DNA of 51,019 nt from an uncultured archaeon (GCA_937890045.1 CALBXV010000413.1:1-51019); one strand, 5' to 3'. Shown: positions 15,851-25,219, counted from the stretch's first letter. Translations and numbers: made by a program. Notes: generated by a model from the letters alone, not told the origin.

Positions 15851-16192
15851 CTAATTTGCCAACTCCAAAGTAAGCATACCAACAGCATCTAAATGCTTCA
15901 GAAACTTAACCTCGTCTGTATAGTTCGGCATCCCAGCTACTCGTCCTGCAACAATTTTCATATACTCAGCATTTGTATTACAACGACCAAGTGCTGTATC
16001 CCAGAATCTCATATCCAGCACAATGCGTTTAGCTGTGCCATGAAATTCCTTATCCATATCTGCAGCTCTGAATACTTTATCAACCACGACCTTTAAATTA
16101 CTGCCATCAGCAACTTTTCGCTTTGGATAATCATAGCCTTTCTTTCTGAATGTATCAATCACCTTCCTAGCACCTTTGTTTAGCTTAGTCAT
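15851..16192 (-). CDS. Hypothetical protein
   Basis: A 113-residue basic, helical protein (MTKLNKGARKVIDTFRKKGY... AKRIVLDMRFWDTALGRC) that overlaps the end of the 425-residue gene by 8 bases. Nothing beyond predicted helices can be read from it. It belongs to the same run of accessory genes as the amidoligase system. Confidence 0.5.
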   Translation of the reverse strand: MTKLNKGARKVIDTFRKKGYDYPKRKVADGSNLKVVVDKVFRAADMDKEFHGTAKRIVLDMRFWDTALGRCNTNAEYMKIVAGRVAGMPNYTDEVKFLKHLDAVGMLTLELAN

Positions 16193-17462
16193 TTTCGAAC
16201 TCCTTTATTTTATAGTCTTTGTTAATTACTTCAGCATATTCTGGTCCTTTGAAATAATATTTAACATATTGCCGAACCTTATACACTGGGTTTCCATACT
16301 CATCTTCCTTGGTATCAATAATCTGACTTTCCTTAATCCCATCAGGCAAATATTTCTTCCAATAACAATGCCAGTGACCTCTTACCATATATCGGTATCT
16401 ATGTTGCGTACCTAAACCAGTATTCTCTGTGGCATATTGTGTGTTATTAGGCGAAATTATGATATCGCTACCTAATATTGCGTAATCCATCCTTGACTTT
16501 GCCCTGTGAGCGAATTTTTTCATACGCTTTTTGGTGACCTTTTCCTCGCTTCCTTTTTCAAATACAATACTGGCATTCCAACTATCCATATACAACAGCA
16601 CTTTAAATATTAAACCGATGATTGGCTTAATTTCAGAATATGGATCGGCTTTGCTTTCAAGTCTCATATCATGACGACTTACTGGAAGCATCCCTGCAAT
16701 GGCTTTATCAATAGCCTCGTCAACACCCATGTTCTGGTCAAAATATGATTCAAAGAAATAAACGTCTTCCAATCCTATCTCAACCAACTTCCTTGGTCGT
16801 TGGCAAGCAAGCACTGCTAACCTTTTTTGTCCTTTTACTGTATCCTCTAAACTAACATACATCCCTTCCAGTGGCACGTCTGTTGTAGGCAGTTTTAATC
16901 CTGTGGTTGTAGGCAGCAACAAATAGAATTCAGGGAATGGCGGTCTAATCATTTCCATCTTTGCTGGATAATCACTTTTGCCTAGAGCATCATACAACCC
17001 TTCTGGCACTTTGCATATACGTTCATGATGTCTACGCATATTGAACGCATGATACAATATTCTAACCTGTGTATTGATAACTCTTAATTCGCCATCATCA
17101 AAATCCGCTTCAAACGATCCCAGTTTGTCTATACCTGTAATTGATGCTTTGTTGGCAAATAAAGATGGTGCAACCGATTGCCAGGAATCATTTTGAATGT
17201 CAATTCCCTGTTCAAGCAATTCCTTATACATCTCTACATGAATTTTTAGAAATAACCTTACATATGTATTTTCCAAAAATGCTGTAGGGACATGCGGGTG
17301 ATTATCATCAAGCACATCTCTGTTATGGTCATAAGTGGACAGCACATGATTAATTACGTTTTCATGCGTAAACAAAAATGGCTTACCATCTATGATTACT
17401 TCAGGTGGTTGAATCCAGTTTTGGAAATTCATCAACCGTTCATAATGAATCATTTTATGCAT
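16185..17462 (-). CDS. Hypothetical protein, 425 residues
   Basis: Start chosen at the ATG at 17462 because AAGGAGG lies nine bases upstream. The product begins MHKMIHYERLMNFQNWIQPP. The C-terminal part contains RYRYMVRGHWHCYWKKYLPD and YVKYYFKGPEY, a pattern (VRGHW... then aromatic strand and GPE) that recurs at the end of many uncharacterised phage and bacterial proteins. The central part is a mixed alpha/beta region. No catalytic motif is evident. It is co-transcribed with the amidoligase and glutaminase genes, so a role with them is possible but unproven. Confidence 0.55.
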   Translation of the reverse strand: MHKMIHYERLMNFQNWIQPPEVIIDGKPFLFTHENVINHVLSTYDHNRDVLDDNHPHVPTAFLENTYVRLFLKIHVEMYKELLEQGIDIQNDSWQSVAPSLFANKASITGIDKLGSFEADFDDGELRVINTQVRILYHAFNMRRHHERICKVPEGLYDALGKSDYPAKMEMIRPPFPEFYLLLPTTTGLKLPTTDVPLEGMYVSLEDTVKGQKRLAVLACQRPRKLVEIGLEDVYFFESYFDQNMGVDEAIDKAIAGMLPVSRHDMRLESKADPYSEIKPIIGLIFKVLLYMDSWNASIVFEKGSEEKVTKKRMKKFAHRAKSRMDYAILGSDIIISPNNTQYATENTGLGTQHRYRYMVRGHWHCYWKKYLPDGIKESQIIDTKEDEYGNPVYKVRQYVKYYFKGPEYAEVINKDYKIKEFEND

Positions 17463-17826
17463 CTTTTGATTCCTCCTTATCATAATCACCTGTTTCAATG
17501 TATGGTGTTGATTCTACCTTTTTTGGCAATTCCAATTTGATACGAATTGAATCTGTAAAAGAAGGAATTGGTTCAGCTGCATCGAAAGGTGTAACACTAT
17601 CAACAACCCAACCTTTATCACTAAGGAATGAAACCAATACATCCACCTTTGGTGTATGGAACCTATGCAAGTCAGTATCATACACAGACCTTGTATTTAA
17701 TTCAACCACAGCATACATATCGCTGTCTTTAGCATAAGAGATAGATCTGATTAATACATAACCATCCCAATCAAGCAAATCAAGGTTCAATTTGCGATAC
17801 AATAATCCAGTCATTATTTTAGTCAT
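17455..17826 (-). CDS. Hypothetical protein
   Basis: I use the ATG at 17826, spaced five bases from AAGGAGG, rather than an earlier in-frame start at 17868. The 123-residue product (MTKIMTGLLYRKLNLDLLDW...) has beta-rich stretches such as YVLIRSISYAKDSDMYAVVE and an acidic C-terminus. It overlaps the next gene by 8 bases. No family recognised. Confidence 0.5.
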   Translation of the reverse strand: MTKIMTGLLYRKLNLDLLDWDGYVLIRSISYAKDSDMYAVVELNTRSVYDTDLHRFHTPKVDVLVSFLSDKGWVVDSVTPFDAAEPIPSFTDSIRIKLELPKKVESTPYIETGDYDKEESKDA

Positions 17827-17836
17827 CATAACCTCC

Positions 17837-18202
17837 TTAAACATCAATCGCCCAAGACTGTGTAACAAGTACTCTAGTCTTAGTGCGTTTTAAGTGTGGT
17901 CTATAAGCCAAGCATTTGCCTGAGCAGTCCCAATCATTATCATCATACACACCTCTATCAGTATTCTCACAAATGCCCATCGTTTCAAGGCTTTCGTATA
18001 TTTCATCATCAGTATGCTTGGCATCAAACAACCACCAGCCGCAACCCATCTCGCCAGACTCATGAATACTTTCGCCATAATGACGAACACCACAGTCTGC
18101 CCAAAGTGTGAATTCCTTAATATCATTCTTCATCCTAATCAATTGAGATTCCAGATTAGGAAGCTCAAGTTGTTTTGTTACTAGGTTTTTAATCAGGTTC
18201 AT
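17837..18202 (-). CDS. Hypothetical cysteine-containing protein
   Basis: A 121-residue protein with several Cys and Trp residues in its second half (GEMGCGWWLFDAKHTDDE, MGICENTD, DWDCSGKCLAY), possibly a small metal-binding fold. The ATG overlaps the glutaminase stop (ATGA), implying coupling to it. Function unknown. Confidence 0.5.
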   Translation of the reverse strand: MNLIKNLVTKQLELPNLESQLIRMKNDIKEFTLWADCGVRHYGESIHESGEMGCGWWLFDAKHTDDEIYESLETMGICENTDRGVYDDNDWDCSGKCLAYRPHLKRTKTRVLVTQSWAIDV

Positions 18203-19119
18203 TTTGAACTCCTTTTCTTGTTATAGTTATCTTTGTCGATAACCTTAATGTTAGAACCATCACTGGCTTTAACAAATTGTAAAGCTTCGCACATCGCTCT
18301 GTGATTGCTGCGAAGAGCAGAGGCACCATGACTAGTGATACCTCTGCTGGTCGTTTGCGTGCTCGACAGTCGGCTTATTCTAGCCGAATTAGTTTTTATT
18401 TTAAAATTGCTAGTGTTGATTCTCATCACTGACCACTTAGGGATCTTAACAGGCTTCACGATAGCATCGGGAATCACAGCCTCTAGACCATCAAGTAATA
18501 TCTCAACTGTACTAGCATAGGCATACGCTTTCAGATCCTTTATATAGACCATTTCCAGCGGATTGTTACCTTTGAATACATATACATGCTCAGGGAATTC
18601 CAAGTCAGACCAAACAGCACTAACAACACCCCTGACGTTCGGCAGCATATCATCAAAGAACTGATTATCATCACCAGCCACATCAAACATTCTAAACAAT
18701 ACTTCTGAATCAACTTCAGCATACCGTTCAAGATTGTATTTATCAAACAACTCATCATCATTCCAAACAGAACCATTATGAGTGCCGATAACCGTCCCAG
18801 CTTTAATAGGGTGGTTGTTGCGATTTCTCAATGGGCTGCCTTTTGTCGCATAACGAGTATGGCCAATCAAAGCACCAGTGCGATTATCAATCCAATTCAG
18901 TGCCTGCTTATAATTATAAAGAGAAACAAACCGTTCAGCTGACACAGGAGACTTGCGGATCGTATTGCCGCCATCCCTGTCTACAATAGCCAAACCAGTA
19001 GCATGACGTCCACGGATACTAGCTTCAACCAAGAGGCTAGAAATCACTTCACCAATTAAATTATAATCAGCTTTTGAACGATTAGCATTTTTAAGAAACA
19101 TTCCTGCAAGACCACACAT
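18199..19119 (-). CDS. Class II glutamine amidotransferase (Ntn glutaminase)
   Basis: A 306-residue protein beginning MCGLAGMFL, so that Cys2 would become the N-terminal nucleophile after Met removal, as in GlmS, PurF and AsnB. Other glutaminase signatures are RGRHATGLAIVD (about 36-47), GHTRYATKGSP, and GTHNGSVWN. The C-terminal third is basic and not recognisable. A strong AAGGAGG site precedes the start, which overlaps the amidoligase stop (TAATG). It is expected to release ammonia from glutamine for the coupled amidoligase. Confidence 0.85.
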   Translation of the reverse strand: MCGLAGMFLKNANRSKADYNLIGEVISSLLVEASIRGRHATGLAIVDRDGGNTIRKSPVSAERFVSLYNYKQALNWIDNRTGALIGHTRYATKGSPLRNRNNHPIKAGTVIGTHNGSVWNDDELFDKYNLERYAEVDSEVLFRMFDVAGDDNQFFDDMLPNVRGVVSAVWSDLEFPEHVYVFKGNNPLEMVYIKDLKAYAYASTVEILLDGLEAVIPDAIVKPVKIPKWSVMRINTSNFKIKTNSARISRLSSTQTTSRGITSHGASALRSNHRAMCEALQFVKASDGSNIKVIDKDNYNKKRSSK

Positions 19120-20222
19120 TATATCATCCTCCTTGTTAGCATGTTACGATTATCAGCAACTAGATTCCTTTGGTGCGCTCCAGCAAATTGATTTTGGCGT
19201 TTAGTCAACCAGCTATCAAGAGCAACAACTTCATCATCCCTTACAATCCCTTGCCTTGCGTCCATACCTGAACGAGTTATGCCAAGTACAACTTTCAAAT
19301 GGCCAAGGCTTATCTTGCGTTCAGCGGCATTGCTAAAAGGTTCAGCACTGTTCATTGTGATTCTACGGTTTTGGTCAGCACGAACACTAGCCATGTTCAC
19401 AAACAACTGAGTAAAGATAATCCAGTTGATTGCTTTCTCGCCATTCACTGTTCCTGCGCCATAACGAAACTCAACTGTTCCCTGACGATACCAAGCAAAG
19501 AAATTCAAACCACTAAAACGGTCAATTTGAAAACTTGCTCGTCTCATGCCTCTCATTATTCTATGGTAAGCATTAAAGTCAGTAGCAGTTAGGAAGTTCC
19601 TGATGCTTTTGTTACGTTTAGCATTGCTAGTGCTAGTGAACATTGTTTTGGTTTCATAGTCTTTCAACCAGGAATCATCTGCATAACAGCTAGACATTTT
19701 CTTGGCATATGTACCAGTCAGACGGCTCAAAGGAAGTAAGCTATAAATCACATGCTCATAACGAGCAACTAATGTGACAAGATATCTTACTTTTTTGATT
19801 GCGATGTTTAATGCTCTGCCGCCACGACGAGCCATACGTTTCCATTCATTACAATCATGGTGAACATGAAGGCCACAGGTGCGATTTACTTCAGCACCTA
19901 AACTAACCAACGCATCCATCACTCTTTTAACTTCTGCCAAGCCATCACGTCCTTTTAATGGTGGGCTGACAATTTCAACATTACCAATCAATCTACGAAC
20001 TAAGGAACCTAAGGAACGGACAGAACTGTCACCAGTTATTTTCCATTCATCATAAGTTCTGTGATAACCACCAACCCTAAAATTAAGACCAGTTGCTTCT
20101 AGCAAATCGTCAGCTAATTTATTATGGTTAGCATCACCTCTGTACCTGTATCTAATAGGTACTAAACATTCAATTTCAACTCCGAATGCACGCTCTTCGT
20201 TAAAACGACCTTTTTTATTCAT
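19119..20222 (-). CDS. Amidoligase (glutamine synthetase / ATP-grasp-related family)
   Basis: Start placed at the ATG at 20222, with GGAG nine bases upstream. The 367-residue product opens with RAFGVEIECLVPIRYRY (family signature FGxEIE). It then has EIVSPPLKGRDGLAEVKRVM, VNRTCGLHVHHDC with paired His, and GTVEFRYGAGTVNGEKAINW. These are the conserved acidic/His/Arg blocks of the amidoligase family. These enzymes form amide or isopeptide-like bonds using ATP. Tight coupling to a class II glutaminase, with a GGCT homologue downstream, reproduces a gene set described computationally for phages. The substrate is unknown. Confidence 0.85.
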   Translation of the reverse strand: MNKKGRFNEERAFGVEIECLVPIRYRYRGDANHNKLADDLLEATGLNFRVGGYHRTYDEWKITGDSSVRSLGSLVRRLIGNVEIVSPPLKGRDGLAEVKRVMDALVSLGAEVNRTCGLHVHHDCNEWKRMARRGGRALNIAIKKVRYLVTLVARYEHVIYSLLPLSRLTGTYAKKMSSCYADDSWLKDYETKTMFTSTSNAKRNKSIRNFLTATDFNAYHRIMRGMRRASFQIDRFSGLNFFAWYRQGTVEFRYGAGTVNGEKAINWIIFTQLFVNMASVRADQNRRITMNSAEPFSNAAERKISLGHLKVVLGITRSGMDARQGIVRDDEVVALDSWLTKRQNQFAGAHQRNLVADNRNMLTRRMI

Positions 20223-20362
20223 GATTTTTGACTCCATTCTTGTTTATTCTTGTAATCTCTAATAATCATGTAAGGAATATACACGATTTGACAATGCAAA
20301 GCTACATTTTTTGTACTTTTTGTGTATTTATTTTATATTGGTATCTTCATGTATTACACTAT
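20223..20362 (-). promoter_or_regulatory. Intergenic gap, possible promoter for the amidoligase operon
   Basis: About 140 AT-rich bases separate the polymerase stop from the amidoligase start, in a genome where gaps are rare. On the minus strand there is a TTGTCA hexamer followed after 18 bases by CATGAT, a weak sigma-70-like pair. No hairpin terminator is visible. This is the clearest break in the replication block, so a promoter here is likely, but the exact boxes are uncertain. Confidence 0.35.
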
Positions 20363-23300
20363 TTATGCATACTGGCGTTCACTTTCTTGATATTTTTCTT
20401 GATTTTCCTTAAAATTATTCGCAGACTTGAGTATTTTCAGGTTGTTTACGGAGATCTTTCTAAACCCACGAACCTTCTTTCCTTGAATGCAAACAATTGT
20501 ACCTATTCCATGGTCAAATAACTTGTTACCAAACTTGGGATAATTGTATCGGCTGATGCCTAAAATAATTGTTTCAGTATCATCTTCAGCATATATGTTT
20601 AGGAACTTATCCAAATGAGCATTTTTGACACTTTTTCCTCGCTGCTGTGTTACACTAGTTTCTCTAATACTTCTTAAATTCAGGTGCTTTATTTTAACAA
20701 CACATACAACATCGGTAGTGGTTTCCTTGATATCTTCTACATTTGTGATTTCAAGGTTGTTATTTGCCACAAATTCATCGTATTTGTCGCCAATCGGATA
20801 CAAGTCAGCCCATGGTGCAATCTCAATTATATCACCCTGCTTTTCAATATCACCAAAATCATCAAATCCCAGTTCTTCATCGTTTGCAAATAGGTTCACT
20901 TGGTGGCTATTATCAATTGGCAAAGTATCTAATGCATCAAGAGATTTTAACACACCCAAAACCTTCTTTGTGGCTGTTTTTCTTAATGAATTGGCATCAG
21001 AGAAAGGTCTATTGCCAACCAGCTTTTCAGCCTGTTTTTCCCCGATGCCTTTTAGATTCCTAAACCCACCATATATGATACCATCATGCAATGAAAAATT
21101 TGTATCTGATTTGTTATGGTCTAACACAACAAACTCACCATCAGCCTGAACCCATTCACGCAATAGCTTCTTGATTACATCATCATCATTTTCTTTCTGC
21201 AAAGTAGCCAAATAAAATTCTGCTGGATAATGTGCTTTTAAGTAGGCACACCAATAACTCAAATGACCATAGCTGACAGAATGACTTTTATTAAATGCCC
21301 ATGAACCGAATGTCACTAATTGATCCCAAAGTATTTCCGCTGTTTCTTTATTCAAGCCACTTTTCTCGGTAGCACCTTTAACAAATTTGACCTTGTATTT
21401 ATTAAAGAACTCAGCACCATAACTCTTGCTCATAGCTTTTCTTAATTGGTTAGAAGCTTCCCATCCCATATGGCCAACTTCATTTGTTAATCTCAATACT
21501 TGTTCCTGATATATTACCACTCCATAAGTATCGCTGCACATTTCTTTAAGCAATGGATGAAGATACTTTGGTTTGGTTTTGCTTGGTCTGTCGAACCCTT
21601 TTTCATATGCTCTATAATTAAGATATTTGGTAGTGCCACCGCAATGGAGTGCTCCAGGTCTGGCCAATGCACTTATTTCACAGATGTTTAAAAATGTGTC
21701 TGGTTGAACCTGCATATTGACTACCCTAACAGCATCACCTTCATACTGAAAAACACCCCAACATTTATTATCCCTGAAAAGTTTCAGAGCCTTTGGGTCT
21801 TCCTTTGGCAGATTGTATAACCACTCATAATCCTTGCCAATCGCTGTTAAAACTTTTTCAAATACAGTCAATTGCTTTAAGCCTAAACAATCTATCTTCA
21901 ATAAACCAAGTTCTTCAGCACCATACTTATCTAGACACAATATCTTTTCATCTTTTTTTCCTTTAATGAAACCACTTATCTCAATCAAAGGTTTTTCACT
22001 TACAACCACTGCGGCTGCATGCATACCTGTTTGTCTTGCTTGGCCTTCTAATCTTGCTGCTTGTCTAAATTTAGGAACTTTCTTTACAATTTCCCCAGCT
22101 CTTTCAATATACCAATCACTGCCTTTATTGAATGTATCTTCTAAACACAATGCTGCTCTAGCATCACCACTACTTCTGTCCAAAATTAAACTTGCCAGCT
22201 CTTTAGCTTCATCCCATGGTAAATCATACACCCTCCTAGTATCCCATATCGCAACCCTCGGTTTAAATGTGCTAATGGTTCCCAGGAGGGATGTATAATC
22301 TTCACCATATTTATCAATCATGTAATCTATTACTATCTGCCTTTTCTCATCTGGAAAATCAACATCAATATCAGGTGGGTCATATCTAGTAACATCAATG
22401 AATCGTTCAAACAGTAAACCAAATTCAAGCGGATCTACTTCAGTAATTCTTAAAACATAAGCAACCAAGCTACCAGCAACACTACCTCTAGCTGGTCCAA
22501 CTAACATACGTTGTTTTGCCCATATTATCATATCCCGAATCACCAAAAAGTAATCAACATAATCCTTTTCGATAATCAGCTCAACTTCATATTCCAGACG
22601 CTCCTTATATATATCCCAATCATCTCTATTTTTTAAATTTCTGCTAATTACACCAGCATCTATAAATCTTCTAAACAATTCAAACTTATCACCAAACCCC
22701 TCTGGCAGTGGAAATAATTTCTGGCCTGATTTAGTTCGCTTGATATCAACTTTGTCTGCAATTTCTAAAGTGGTATCATATAATTCCTTGCACCTGTCGC
22801 CATAAATTGCTGAACCTCTTTTCTCAGCTTCAACTCCATCAAACAAATACAACTCAGGCATAATCACCATACGATTTGGATTGGCATCAACTGTTGATAA
22901 ACCTATACACAGCATCAGGTCTTCAGCACTGTGGTCTTCCTTTCTAGGGAAATGAGTGTCGCTACTTGTTACAGGCTTGATTTTATAATTGTCAGCAATT
23001 TCAATCATTTTGGTGATTTCTGGCTTAACTCGGTGCTGTGGTGATACTTCAATATAAAAATCGTCCTTAAATTTGTCCTTAAATCCTGTTAAATACCTTT
23101 CGACATAACTATCATCCTCTATTATATTGAGTAAAACACCAGCACCCATACAACCACTTAATACAATCAAACCTTCCGAATGGGCAAGTAGACTTTTGAA
23201 ATCAATCCTTGGTTTGTAATAGAACCCTTCCATGTTTGAATAGGTTACTAATCTGTGAATGTTTTCTAATCCAGTTTGATTTTTAGCAAGTACAGTGATA

Positions 23301-23551
23301 TGGAAATAATGCCTTTTGTTTTTTACCATCGCATCTTCAACGATATAAAACTCAACTCCAGGAATTATTTTTATATCTCGCTTGGTAGCTTCCTGCATAA
23401 AAGGAACGTGTCCCCATATATTCCCATGGTCAGTTATGCTTGCAGCCTTGTGACCTATGGCTTCAACTTGGTCTAGGAATTGTTTGGGTGTACCATATCC
23501 ATCTAAAAAGCTAAATGTTGTGTGATTGTGTAAGTGAACGAAGTCAATCAT
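20363..23551 (-). CDS. dnaE: DNA polymerase III alpha subunit-like (C-family) replicative polymerase
   Basis: A 1062-residue polymerase. An N-terminal PHP domain has its metal-ligand motifs intact (HLHNH at 6-10, SITDHGN, GVEFY, SSDTHFP), so proofreading or pyrophosphatase activity is possible. The polymerase core shows GPARGSVAGSLVAY and the catalytic PDIDVDFPDE near 392-400. A helix-hairpin-helix (LKGIGEKQAEKLVG) and a C-terminal OB-like region follow. QVNLF at codons 884-888 fits the bacterial beta-clamp binding motif. The start overlaps the ThyX stop (ATGA). It copies the phage genome, probably using the host clamp. Confidence 0.93.
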   Translation of the reverse strand: MIDFVHLHNHTTFSFLDGYGTPKQFLDQVEAIGHKAASITDHGNIWGHVPFMQEATKRDIKIIPGVEFYIVEDAMVKNKRHYFHITVLAKNQTGLENIHRLVTYSNMEGFYYKPRIDFKSLLAHSEGLIVLSGCMGAGVLLNIIEDDSYVERYLTGFKDKFKDDFYIEVSPQHRVKPEITKMIEIADNYKIKPVTSSDTHFPRKEDHSAEDLMLCIGLSTVDANPNRMVIMPELYLFDGVEAEKRGSAIYGDRCKELYDTTLEIADKVDIKRTKSGQKLFPLPEGFGDKFELFRRFIDAGVISRNLKNRDDWDIYKERLEYEVELIIEKDYVDYFLVIRDMIIWAKQRMLVGPARGSVAGSLVAYVLRITEVDPLEFGLLFERFIDVTRYDPPDIDVDFPDEKRQIVIDYMIDKYGEDYTSLLGTISTFKPRVAIWDTRRVYDLPWDEAKELASLILDRSSGDARAALCLEDTFNKGSDWYIERAGEIVKKVPKFRQAARLEGQARQTGMHAAAVVVSEKPLIEISGFIKGKKDEKILCLDKYGAEELGLLKIDCLGLKQLTVFEKVLTAIGKDYEWLYNLPKEDPKALKLFRDNKCWGVFQYEGDAVRVVNMQVQPDTFLNICEISALARPGALHCGGTTKYLNYRAYEKGFDRPSKTKPKYLHPLLKEMCSDTYGVVIYQEQVLRLTNEVGHMGWEASNQLRKAMSKSYGAEFFNKYKVKFVKGATEKSGLNKETAEILWDQLVTFGSWAFNKSHSVSYGHLSYWCAYLKAHYPAEFYLATLQKENDDDVIKKLLREWVQADGEFVVLDHNKSDTNFSLHDGIIYGGFRNLKGIGEKQAEKLVGNRPFSDANSLRKTATKKVLGVLKSLDALDTLPIDNSHQVNLFANDEELGFDDFGDIEKQGDIIEIAPWADLYPIGDKYDEFVANNNLEITNVEDIKETTTDVVCVVKIKHLNLRSIRETSVTQQRGKSVKNAHLDKFLNIYAEDDTETIILGISRYNYPKFGNKLFDHGIGTIVCIQGKKVRGFRKISVNNLKILKSANNFKENQEKYQESERQYA

Positions 23552-24381
23552 TTTTCTTTAGGCTTGAAATGTTCGCTTTCGAAAATACGTTTGTCTGCCC
23601 ACTCAAATGGATCGCCACCAAATGTACCACCATCACATTGTTCAGAAGTATCTTCCCATCCCTGGAACATGCATTTATTAGTTTTCTCACAGGATATTTT
23701 TATGTATTGCTCTAGCCATGGGTGAACTTTCAAAAGTTCTTCTCTCATTTTTCTAAACACATAAACAATTTCCCACTGAAACATTGAACAGGCTCTATAA
23801 CTAAATGTGTCCAGAAATACTTTCAATGGATATTCACAGATTATATAGGTTTCAATTCCTACAGGTGCTATGAATCTACAATCTTGATATGGTATATCTA
23901 AATTTACAAGATCATTGTATGCTTGTCTAGATTGTTCAACTGCCGCTTCAAACTTTGCTTTCGCCTCTGGGCTGTTGGCAACCGTTTGTGGCATTCTTAC
24001 ATTGAATTTCTTCCCCATGAAAGTATATCTAGAGGACTGCTGGTGAAATGCTGCTTTCCTTGTACGAACTAGCTGGTGAGTGCAGGCTCTACTAACACCA
24101 CTGACTTCAAAAACAACCACTGCCGCCTCTAATCCAGTTTGCAAACCACCTTTGAAAAGTTCCTCGCCAACTTCATCAGGTATAGTTTCAGATGGATCGC
24201 CACCAATAGTTGCTTTGACCATTTTAGACAGAGATTTTTTAAACCTTTTTTCATCAGGAAAATCAAGCAACTTGATATGAAGATTTTCAAATCCTGGATT
24301 GATTTGGTCTTTGTCTAAAGGCGAAATTGCATTTGGTGGTGCACTATTTTTACTGTTGAATGCTACTTTTTTCTCAGCCAT
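23548..24381 (-). CDS. thyX: Flavin-dependent thymidylate synthase homologue, divergent ThyX motif
   Basis: A 277-residue protein with ribosome binding site AGGAGAAAAC. The ThyX signature region is RTRKAAFHQQSSRY (106-119). The spacing of R106, R108, S116 and R118 matches the canonical RHRxxSxxxxSxR motif, but the usual His is Thr107 and the first conserved Ser is Ala111. The PVGIETYIICEYPLKVFLDT section and Phe/Trp-rich end also fit the family. ThyX converts dUMP to dTMP using folate and FADH2. The changed motif and the neighbours (dUTPase-HAD, Nmad1) leave open a related pyrimidine modification instead. Confidence 0.85.
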   Translation of the reverse strand: MAEKKVAFNSKNSAPPNAISPLDKDQINPGFENLHIKLLDFPDEKRFKKSLSKMVKATIGGDPSETIPDEVGEELFKGGLQTGLEAAVVVFEVSGVSRACTHQLVRTRKAAFHQQSSRYTFMGKKFNVRMPQTVANSPEAKAKFEAAVEQSRQAYNDLVNLDIPYQDCRFIAPVGIETYIICEYPLKVFLDTFSYRACSMFQWEIVYVFRKMREELLKVHPWLEQYIKISCEKTNKCMFQGWEDTSEQCDGGTFGGDPFEWADKRIFESEHFKPKEK

Positions 24382-24844
24382 TGTTTTCTCCTATCATATG
24401 TCTTTGTATTAATTTCAAATCAAATCCAAACAGTTCATGTGTATCAAATATAACATAATTATATTTCCGTTTGCCCTTGATTACTTCATTGGTATGCGAT
24501 TCGGTCTCCACTTCCTGGACAATTTTGAGACCAAGTTTTCCAAATTTTTCTTTCATTTCTTCTACATTACCCACATGAACACCTAAATGGCTCAAAAACG
24601 GTTTTGTCTTATCTTTGTCCTTGTGCCAATTATCGCCAGAGGTGTAATTCAATATTTCAAATTCAAAATCCCCAAGCTGATAATTAAATGCAAGGTCAGC
24701 TTCATTCCTTGCTTCAGCTCCATTGACTTTTCCATTAGCTACAACATGGTCATGGTGCCATTCATCACAGCCTAAAATCTCAAGTGCTTTGATTAGTTTC
24801 TCTGGTTGTTTAGAATAGATAGCAACCTGTTCTATTTTTTTCAT
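24374..24844 (-). CDS. VOC (glyoxalase/dioxygenase-fold) protein
   Basis: A 156-residue protein with two beta-alpha-beta-beta-beta type halves. MKKIEQVAIYSKQPEKLIKA opens the first, and SHLGVHVGNVEEMKEKFGKL, ending in YNVIFDTHELFGFDLKLI-like strands, forms the second. Candidate metal ligands are His in DEWHHDH and HLGVH and the late Glu/Asp. The VOC superfamily covers glyoxalases, dioxygenases and resistance proteins, so the reaction cannot be given. It overlaps ThyX and the Nmad1-type gene by a few bases and belongs to the nucleotide/redox cluster. Confidence 0.7.
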   Translation of the reverse strand: MKKIEQVAIYSKQPEKLIKALEILGCDEWHHDHVVANGKVNGAEARNEADLAFNYQLGDFEFEILNYTSGDNWHKDKDKTKPFLSHLGVHVGNVEEMKEKFGKLGLKIVQEVETESHTNEVIKGKRKYNYVIFDTHELFGFDLKLIQRHMIGENNG

Positions 24845-25218
24845 TTCTTCTCCTTTTGATAACTGTCATAAATTTGAACACCCATGATAGCATAATTTGC
24901 TAAGTCCATGAATGTATCTCTTAGTGATTCACCATCTTCACCCTTTTCTCGGTGGTTTGAGATTAACTTCTTAAGACGGATATATTTCCTATAGATATCA
25001 CTGAAACACATCAGCATATCAAAATCAATTCCTTCAGCCTTTGTATATCTATCTTCGCCATAACTGGCTACCTTTTCAATCCGTATCTCTGCCAATTCAT
25101 TTAAAATTCGTTCATACTCTGCTTGAGTTTTTACTCCTAATTCCTCTGCTCTCAAAGATCTATCTTTATAGCCACCTTTGATTGCTTTTGTTATATTTGG
25201 TTCAAACTTCACTTCCAT
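24841..25218 (-). CDS. DUF1599 / Nmad1-type nucleotide-modification-associated protein
   Basis: A 125-residue helical protein. VASYGEDRYTKAEG (about 50-63), FSDIYRKYIRLKKLI and the C-terminal ESLRDTFMDLANYAIMGVQI match the DUF1599 family. That family is described as nucleotide-modification-associated domain 1 because it occurs with phage base-modification enzymes; it is related in pattern to all-alpha NTP pyrophosphatases. Its direct coupling to ThyX, SDR and dUTPase-HAD genes agrees with a nucleotide role. The reaction is not known. Confidence 0.72.
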   Translation of the reverse strand: MEVKFEPNITKAIKGGYKDRSLRAEELGVKTQAEYERILNELAEIRIEKVASYGEDRYTKAEGIDFDMLMCFSDIYRKYIRLKKLISNHREKGEDGESLRDTFMDLANYAIMGVQIYDSYQKEKK

Positions 25219-25219
25219 A

